Shown here one piece after another: positions 3,901 through 5,793 of a DNA stretch of 5,793 nt. The stretch is from Chloroflexota bacterium (lineage in GTDB: Bacteria; Chloroflexota; Anaerolineae; B4-G1; SLSP01). The stretch spans positions 1-5,793 of the forward strand of contig JAAZNO010000594.1 of NCBI GenBank assembly GCA_012798275.1. The letters run 5' to 3'. Position 1 is the stretch's first letter; the number at the start of each line of letters is the position of its first letter. The notes under the pieces are model-generated. The model searched no databases, was not told the origin of the DNA, and saw only the letters and a list, made by a program, of their open reading frames with translations. Position numbers and translations under genes: made by a program.

Positions 3901-5793
3901 CACCTTCACAGTGAACCCCCGACCGGCGTCCGCACCTTCAGCGTCTTATCCGGCGCCGAAAACGACGGAGGGGATGCTGACCCTCACCCATTCGGTGTCG
4001 CAAGAGATCATGAGTGGCAACTCGGTCGCTTGCAACAATGGATCCGCCCATACGGATAACAGCTATCTCCGTACTTTCTCCTTGCCCGATTTCGATATCA
4101 CGACCGATTTCTCGGTTGTTGAAGTAGATATGGGGATTGAGATGGCGTCTGGCGGCAGCGGCGTTCAGCCGGTCGAAGTGCGTCTGTACACGTTGGATGG
4201 CGACTTGCTGTGGGAGAACATGACGCTGATCGGTCAGGCTGCCGTGGAGATATCCGATCAGGAATTGACCCACTTTACCATTCCGGTGACGGGTGTGGCG
4301 CCGGCCGGCTCAACGCTGGTGGTGGAGTTCTTCACGCCGGATGGCAATGCAGATAGTAATCTGCTGTTTGTGGGGTCCAACGACCTGGGGCAGACGGCAC
4401 CTTCTTACCTGGCCGCAGCCGACTGTGGCGTCACCGAGCCGACGGATGTTGCCGATATTGGCTTCCCAGAGATGCATATCGTGATGAATGTCACCGGCAT
4501 GACGGGCGGAGCGGGCGGCATCCCCTGGCTGACCGAGACGCCGATCTCAGGCACGCTCGCGGCGGATACCGCCGCCGTGGTTGACCTGGGCTTCGACGCC
4601 GGCATTCCCGAAACGATGCAGCCCGGCACGTACTACGGGCAGTTGAAGGTGAACCACAACGCCGTGAACGAGGTGCCCAACATCCCCATCACGCTGACCG
4701 TCACGCCCCCGGAGTCCTGGGGCAAGATTGAAGGCGTGGTCACGGGCCTGGGCTACTGCGACGTGGCTACCCCTACCCTCCTGGCGGGGGCGGCGGTGAC
4801 CCTCACTTCCGGCACCGGCCTGGTTGAGTGGTCGCTGCTGACCGATGAGAACGGCGCATACCAGTTCTGGCTGGACGAAGCGCACAGCCCGGTCACGATC
4901 ACCGTGGCTTACCCTGAACACATCACGAAGGTCTTCACGGATGTCGTGGTGACGGCGGGCGCGACGACGGTGGTAGATGCGGCGCTGCGCTGGGCAAAGC
5001 CGTGCCTCACGGTGGATCCGGACATGTTCAATGTGGGCGTGACCCTGGGGACAAGCGCAACCGTGCCCTTCTCCCTGACGAACCTCGGGGCGGCGGGAAC
5101 AACCTTCGTGCTGAAAGAGACGAATGGCGGAGTCATTCCGATGCGATCTCAACCGGTTATCCTGAAGGCGGCTGCGGCTGCGCCGGTGGATGCCCGCACG
5201 GCTCCGGCCACCGCTGGCATGAGCGCCCCGAGCTACACGCCGCTCACTCCTGATATCCTCATTGAAGAAGGCTTTGAGGGAGGCGTAGTGCCACCAGCCG
5301 GGTGGACGGAAGTTATCAACAATGCCAACAACTGGGAACTGGATGATGTCGATCCACACAGTGGCCTCTACGACGCTAACGTGTTGTACGACTATGATCA
5401 GGATGAATGGCTCCTGAGCCCTGAGATGGCATTGTCGCAAGGCACTCTCTCCTTCTGGTCTTACGGCAGCGTGTATTGGTGCCGTGACACCTACGACAAT
5501 TGTGACGTGAACGTCTGGATTGTTGTAGGCCCGAATGTGGGCGACGGCGACGACATTTATGTCGGGACCGCCGACGGTGATTGGCCGGATAGCTGGACTT
5601 GGGCGCAGTCGGTGTTTGAGCTGACCCCGCTCCTTCCCGGCGGTCCGGTACGGATTGGTTTCCAATACCTGGGCGATGACGGCGCGGAAGCTGCACTCGA
5701 CGACATCGTGTTGGATGGGGTCGAAGGAGGTGGGGGAGCTGGTATCCCCTGGCTCTTCGAGGATCCCGAATCCGGCGCGGTGGCTGCCGACGA
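2..5793 (+). CDS. Multidomain secreted S8 (subtilisin-like) serine peptidase, partial at both ends
   Basis: Frame 2 is open across the whole window (1930 codons plus two bases) with no stop, and recognisable protein motifs run through all of it, so I see no frameshift. Order of parts: bacillopeptidase F-like catalytic domain (1-312), two carboxypeptidase-regulatory-like domains (319-493), a choice-of-anchor-J-like domain (494-669), then three periods of regulatory-like domain plus a split Ig-like domain, each split by a different inserted domain (670-1930). The catalytic triad is complete: Asp2, His48 and Ser243, with Asn152 for the oxyanion hole. The start codon, signal peptide and any propeptide lie upstream; the stop and any cell-wall or membrane anchor lie downstream. 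Many cysteines, extracellular beta domains and no transmembrane segment in view fit an exported protein. Known for the family: S8 enzymes are endopeptidases. Inferred: the stalk handles attachment or substrate binding. At more than 1930 residues it is far longer than a typical subtilisin. Confidence 0.97.
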   Translation, partial: MDTGVRYTHDALVNHYRGNLGGGTFDHNYNWWDPYGDHPTEPGDDNGHGSHTMGTMVGDDGGANQIGMAPGAKWMACRGCNTSSCGDVELLECAEFFAAPWDLTGANADPDKRPNAVNNSWGDCSTSYDPWYQDVVDAWHAAGIYPVFSNGNASNCGYPAPPGLNTVGNPARYGNVTGVGSSGRDNGQYATHSNWGPTDNPDTVNPKPGWADLKPQVLAPGVNIRSSVNSGDSAYQGGWSGTSMSAPHVTGLIALMWSAAPCLIGDYAATETIIEDTATPIPYDDGTGGGAHVPNYAAGWGEINALAAVEAAAAACGDSAIVGQVTDATTSAPIAGATVVATSETAQRKATSDAEGFYALTVFSSTYTLAASRYGYQTTVIPDVVATTGTTTTQNIALTPAAMYEVSGQVTDATTGWPLYAHLSISGDPVNPLPPDNSVWTNPATGEYSLMLAEGVTYTLEVEAWVDGYGVGRGEVGPLTADAPNTDFALQPDMVACTAPGYYFVGGLMANFEDKTFPPAGWTVVNNGGTCDWAGDDPGGRGNLTGGTGKFAVADSDACGSGTTMNTDLVSPLFDVSGLSQVNLSFAYDYNNLSSSEVAAADVSADGGATWVNVVTWTTDQRGPATFTQDVTALLAGSTQARVRFHYYAPGWDWWWEVDNVVLGNPVCQAPTDGGLVVGNVYDANFPTLALNGATVVNAVGGETTAKATPEDAAVDDAFYTLFAPSGPQTLAATMTGGYGPDVATVTVVDGGTVEQDFQLPAGLLDATPDGIDVTVELGLADSATLTLANTGDANATFELKEHEGRFTPLHIEAYTGELQSDGAPVSTGLAPRKAASVGPLAPTASPLADAAPAFAIDLSTSNLGTFMSDAPGVWTDIGPVGLGGPFAGDFLGGDFSQMYVLDYDTNGFYVVDTATGAATEIGTSTPQSGQVWTGMTGFVDGTLYAASTDGGQSYLYTVDPATGATTLVGEITNAPAIIDIAINADGEMYGVDIGSDVLVAIDPATGAGTVVGSLGYSANYAQGMDFEEESGVLYWAAYGTSGELRIIDTETGASTSVGAFPGGTEVDCLAFATGGAADVPWLTETPVSGSVPAQGNVPVTLDFDAAYVDQPGEYHAELIVKNDTPYGKFSVPVTMTVTSPQSWGKLTGTVTGLGACDDDPAPLEEAEVVVESATTGQTWMVTTDVNGVYTLWLDQAHSPVTITVTAPDYFGETGGVIIKQGQTTVVDFDLRLLKPCLSYDPADFDVTLPMGNNTVEPLTLSNTGAGTAEFELVEKPGGFVPLNRARLSRVTIGDAIGDNTFTVNPRPASAPSASYPAPKTTEGMLTLTHSVSQEIMSGNSVACNNGSAHTDNSYLRTFSLPDFDITTDFSVVEVDMGIEMASGGSGVQPVEVRLYTLDGDLLWENMTLIGQAAVEISDQELTHFTIPVTGVAPAGSTLVVEFFTPDGNADSNLLFVGSNDLGQTAPSYLAAADCGVTEPTDVADIGFPEMHIVMNVTGMTGGAGGIPWLTETPISGTLAADTAAVVDLGFDAGIPETMQPGTYYGQLKVNHNAVNEVPNIPITLTVTPPESWGKIEGVVTGLGYCDVATPTLLAGAAVTLTSGTGLVEWSLLTDENGAYQFWLDEAHSPVTITVAYPEHITKVFTDVVVTAGATTVVDAALRWAKPCLTVDPDMFNVGVTLGTSATVPFSLTNLGAAGTTFVLKETNGGVIPMRSQPVILKAAAAAPVDARTAPATAGMSAPSYTPLTPDILIEEGFEGGVVPPAGWTEVINNANNWELDDVDPHSGLYDANVLYDYDQDEWLLSPEMALSQGTLSFWSYGSVYWCRDTYDNCDVNVWIVVGPNVGDGDDIYVGTADGDWPDSWTWAQSVFELTPLLPGGPVRIGFQYLGDDGAEAALDDIVLDGVEGGGGAGIPWLFEDPESGAVAAD
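956..1207 (+). other. Carboxypeptidase-regulatory-like domain 1 (residues 319-402)
   Basis: This is a textbook match to the CarboxypepD_reg-like seven-strand beta-sandwich: IVGQVTDATTSAPIAGATV at the start, then SDAEGFYALTV, YTLAASRYGY and a closing strand NIALTP. Such domains are common as spacers in large secreted bacterial proteins and have no catalytic residues. It follows the peptidase domain after only a few residues (CGDSA), so it probably packs against or holds out the catalytic unit. The spacer role is inferred. Confidence 0.88.
1208..1480 (+). other. Carboxypeptidase-regulatory-like domain 2, GWPLYA variant (residues 403-493)
   Basis: The fold pattern matches the preceding domain (VSGQVTDATTGWPLYAHLSI, TNPATGEYSLML, YTLEVEAWVDGYG, TDFAL), but the second strand carries GWPLYA and the loop after it is longer. 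As I recall, this variant is often found next to a CTAPGY-type junction in secreted S8 peptidases, and CTAPGYY does follow here at residue 497. No active-site residues are recognisable. It is probably structural or carbohydrate-facing, which the sequence cannot decide. Confidence 0.78.
1481..2008 (+). other. Choice-of-anchor-J / MAM-like jelly-roll domain, first copy (residues 494-669)
   Basis: Hallmarks are NFEDKTFPPAGWTVVNNGG (Phe512-Glu513, Trp522), a CDWAGDD strand, SPLFDVSGLSQVNLSFAYDY, the SADGGATWVNVVTWT strand (Asp606, Trp611) and the closing WWWEVDNVVLG (Asp659). This order (FE...PPAGW, DGG.TW, VDNV) is characteristic of the choice-of-anchor J/cleaved-adhesin type of beta-sandwich in secreted bacterial proteins. 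Four cysteines (497, 531, 559, 668) frame it; Cys497 and Cys668 at the ends could close the domain. Members often bind ligand or glycan, but no specific ligand can be read here. Confidence 0.85.
2009..2290 (+). other. Regulatory-like beta-sandwich opening period 1 (residues 670-763)
   Basis: The segment GLVVGNVYDANFPTLALNGATVV, FYTLFAPSGPQTLAAT, GGYGPDVATVTVVDGGTVEQDFQL (quoted in parts) follows the carboxypeptidase-regulatory-like plan. It occupies the same place relative to the following Ig-like half-domain as residues 1141-1235 and 1571-1666, so it opens the first of the three long periods. It differs from those two by lacking their paired cysteines and the SWGK entry motif. Sequence similarity to the other copies is weak and the assignment rests partly on position. 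Confidence 0.7.
2291..2431 (+). repeat. Ig-like (BACON/ASH-type) domain, N-terminal half, copy 1 (residues 764-810)
   Basis: From Pro769 to Leu810 this aligns without gaps, over 42 residues, to residues 1242-1283 and 1673-1714. Shared features are a leading DP or TP, a DVTV strand, a conserved Gly, TLANTG, and FELKE before a GRFTPL end. The pattern (P...F.V....G......L.NTG...F.L) is that of the first sheet of bacterial BACON/abnormal-spindle-like Ig domains. The expected next strand (PWL...SG) does not follow here; it appears only at residue 1080, after an inserted domain. Confidence 0.8.
2432..3238 (+). other. Insert 1: Ala/Pro-rich linker plus small beta-propeller (residues 811-1079)
   Basis: Residues 811-854 are a low-complexity Ala/Pro/Ser linker. 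Residues 855-1079 carry four clear blade repeats, each ending in a [YVI]DxxTGAxTxxG turn: YVVDTATGAATEIG, YTVDPATGATTLVG, VAIDPATGAGTVVG and RIIDTETGASTSVG. The Asp positions are 913, 960, 1003 and 1049, spaced 47, 43 and 46 residues. Each is preceded by a 'GxLY/MY' strand (MYVLD, TLYAAS, MYGVD, VLYWAA). The opening FAIDLSTSNLGTF and the closing DCLAFATG look like the two parts of a fifth, closing blade. No metal site or catalytic residue is evident. A short GGAADV linker leads back into the Ig-like domain. Confidence 0.75.
3239..3421 (+). repeat. Ig-like (BACON/ASH-type) domain, C-terminal half, copy 1 (residues 1080-1140)
   Basis: VPWLTETPVSGSVPAQGNV, then VTLDFDA, PGEYHAELIVKND and VPVTMTVT form the standard second half of this Ig-like domain (PWL..P.SG.v.a......v.fda....pG.Y.a.L.v.n......vPvt.tVt). 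It matches residues 1507-1570 closely and 1915-1930 as far as the window reaches. The matching first half lies about 270 residues upstream at 764-810, separated by the propeller. Confidence 0.85.
3422..3706 (+). repeat. Regulatory-like beta-sandwich, period 2 (residues 1141-1235)
   Basis: It begins SWGKLTGTVTGLGAC (SWGK from residue 1143) and continues with TTDVNGVYTLWLDQAHSPVT and QTTVVDFDLR. It is clearly homologous to residues 1571-1666: shared SWGK, VTGLG.CD, T.D.NG.Y..WLD.AHSPVTITV and TTVVD..LR. The DNA also keeps recognisable identity, for example at 3578-3620 versus 4868-4910. Cys1157 near the start and Cys1237 just after the end are matched by Cys1586 and Cys1668 in the next copy, suggesting a disulfide that clamps the domain. 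Confidence 0.83.
3707..3850 (+). repeat. Ig-like (BACON/ASH-type) domain, N-terminal half, copy 2 (residues 1236-1283)
   Basis: PCLSYDPADFDVTLPMGNN, LTLSNTGAG and FELVEKPGGFVPL match copy 1 and copy 3 without gaps from Pro1242 to Leu1283. As in the other copies, the sequence leaves the Ig-like pattern right after the GGFVPL end, and the PWL strand resumes only at residue 1507. Confidence 0.83.
3851..4519 (+). other. Insert 2: linker plus conserved beta domain of unknown name (residues 1284-1506)
   Basis: Residues 1284-1324 form a Pro/Ala/Ser-rich linker (NPRPASAPSASYPAPK). The domain itself runs from about 1325 to 1500: THSVSQEIMSGNSVACNNG, DNSYLRTFSLPDF, VEVDMGIEMAS, VEVRLYTLDG, GSTLVVEFFTPDG, FVGSNDLGQTAPSYLAAADC, IGFPEMHIVMNVTG. 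I recall this pattern (N-S-x-x-C, N-S-Y-x-R-x-F, VRLY, VVEFFTPDG, GSN, APSYL, CG...P) as a recurrent accessory module of secreted bacterial proteins but cannot name it. Cys1344 and Cys1475 are its only cysteines and could pair. The all-beta pattern suggests a jelly-roll. Part of the DNA is less GC-rich than its neighbours. A GGAGG linker ends it. Confidence 0.72.
4520..4711 (+). repeat. Ig-like (BACON/ASH-type) domain, C-terminal half, copy 2 (residues 1507-1570)
   Basis: IPWLTETPISGTLAADTAA, LGFDAG, PGTYYGQLKVNHN and IPITLTVTPP match copy 1 motif for motif, followed again by SWGK. The distance from PWL in copy 1 to PWL here is 427 residues. The first half of this Ig-like domain is at 1236-1283, on the other side of insert 2. 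Confidence 0.85.
4712..4999 (+). repeat. Regulatory-like beta-sandwich, period 3 (residues 1571-1666)
   Basis: ESWGKIEGVVTGLGYCD, LLTDENGAYQFWLDEAHS, PVTITVAYPEH and ATTVVDAALRW repeat the period-2 domain. Cys1586 together with Cys1668 just beyond the domain reproduces the cysteine pair of the previous copy at nearly the same spacing (82 versus 80 residues). No catalytic motif is seen; a structural spacer role is inferred. Confidence 0.83.
5000..5143 (+). repeat. Ig-like (BACON/ASH-type) domain, N-terminal half, copy 3 (residues 1667-1714)
   Basis: PCLTVDPDMFNVGVTLGTSA, FSLTNLGAAG and FVLKETNGGVIPM align without gaps to copies 1 and 2 from Pro1673 to Met1714. NTG of the other copies is NLG here. 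The domain again breaks immediately after the GG.(I/V)P(L/M) end. Confidence 0.82.
5144..5743 (+). other. Insert 3: Ala/Pro linker plus second choice-of-anchor-J-like domain (residues 1715-1914)
   Basis: Residues 1715-1751 are an Ala/Pro-rich linker containing a run of five alanines. From 1752 the choice-of-anchor J pattern restarts: EEGFEGGVVPPAGWTEVINN (Phe1758-Glu1759, Trp1768), NNWELDD, a DEWLLSPEM strand, GTLSFWSYGSVYW, a CRDTYDNCDVNVWIVV strand, VRIGFQYLGDDGAEAALDD (Asp1900-Asp1901) and IVLDGVEG. It belongs to the same broad family as residues 494-669 but is divergent: it lacks the DGG.TW strand in that form and has one close cysteine pair (1827, 1834) instead of four spread cysteines. 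A GGGGAG linker leads back into the Ig-like domain. Confidence 0.82.
5744..5793 (+). repeat. Ig-like domain, C-terminal half, copy 3, cut by the window edge (residues 1915-1930)
   Basis: IPWLFEDPESGAVAAD corresponds to IPWLTETPISGTLAAD of copy 2, showing that the split Ig-like domain resumes after the third insert too. The window ends here, so the rest of the domain and whatever follows (further periods, an anchor, or the stop codon) cannot be seen. Confidence 0.8.

Noticed and set aside
3841..3960. Possible frameshift or module junction error where the sequence leaves the Ig-like pattern after GGFVPL
   Set aside because: The frame stays open with normal Pro/Ala-rich linker codons, recognisable motifs resume in the same frame on both sides, and the other two copies break at the same point. 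It is a domain insertion, not a sequencing error.
3938..4273. 111-codon - strand frame over insert 2
   Set aside because: It is in antisense register, has no recognisable motif and overlaps a well-patterned domain on the + strand.
4547..5665. 372-codon open frame on the - strand
   Set aside because: Its codons are exactly antisense to the sense codons. It stays open because the sense gene avoids TTA, CTA and TCA codons, as GC-rich genes do. Its translation is rich in Arg/His/Gly, has no recognisable domain, and lies over well-defined domains of the + strand gene.
1..5793. Search for a defence system, CRISPR array, RNA gene, transposon, promoter or terminator
   Set aside because: The whole window is coding in one frame with protein-level motifs throughout. 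I saw no short regularly spaced repeats, tRNA- or rRNA-like stretches, transposase motifs or intergenic gap.

Overview
The window is the interior of one very long protein-coding gene on the + strand. Frame 2 is open from base 2 to the last base, giving 1930 full codons with neither the true start nor the stop in view. The sequence is GC-rich (about 60% or a little more, judged by eye) with strong G/C third-position bias. There is no intergenic space, so I see no promoter, RNA gene, terminator, mobile element or CRISPR.

The product is a secreted, modular subtilisin-family (S8) serine peptidase. The N-terminal part is a catalytic domain resembling bacillopeptidase F, with Asp2, His48, oxyanion Asn152 and Ser243 all visible. 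It enters the window at the catalytic Asp, so the signal peptide, any propeptide and the first strand lie upstream. Two carboxypeptidase-regulatory-like beta-sandwich domains follow (residues 319-493), then a choice-of-anchor-J/MAM-like jelly-roll domain (494-669).

Residues 670-1930 form a long-period repeat, with a spacing of roughly 410-430 residues between equivalent motifs. Each period has a regulatory-like beta-sandwich, then the first half of a BACON/ASH-like immunoglobulin-fold domain, then a different inserted domain, then the second half of the Ig-like domain. The three inserts are a small beta-propeller (about 855-1079), a conserved cysteine-containing beta domain whose name I do not know (about 1325-1500), and a second choice-of-anchor-J domain (about 1752-1908). 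All three interrupt the Ig-like domain at the same point. Each has an Ala/Pro-rich linker before it and a short Gly/Ala-rich linker after it. The third period runs off the end of the window.

The domain mix and base composition suggest an environmental bacterium, perhaps Chloroflexota (Anaerolineae or relatives). This is a guess from the type of protein; nothing in the window is taxonomically decisive. A plausible role is degradation of extracellular protein, with the long C-terminal stalk serving to display, attach or bind substrate. Only the peptidase activity is strongly supported. The stalk's role is inference.
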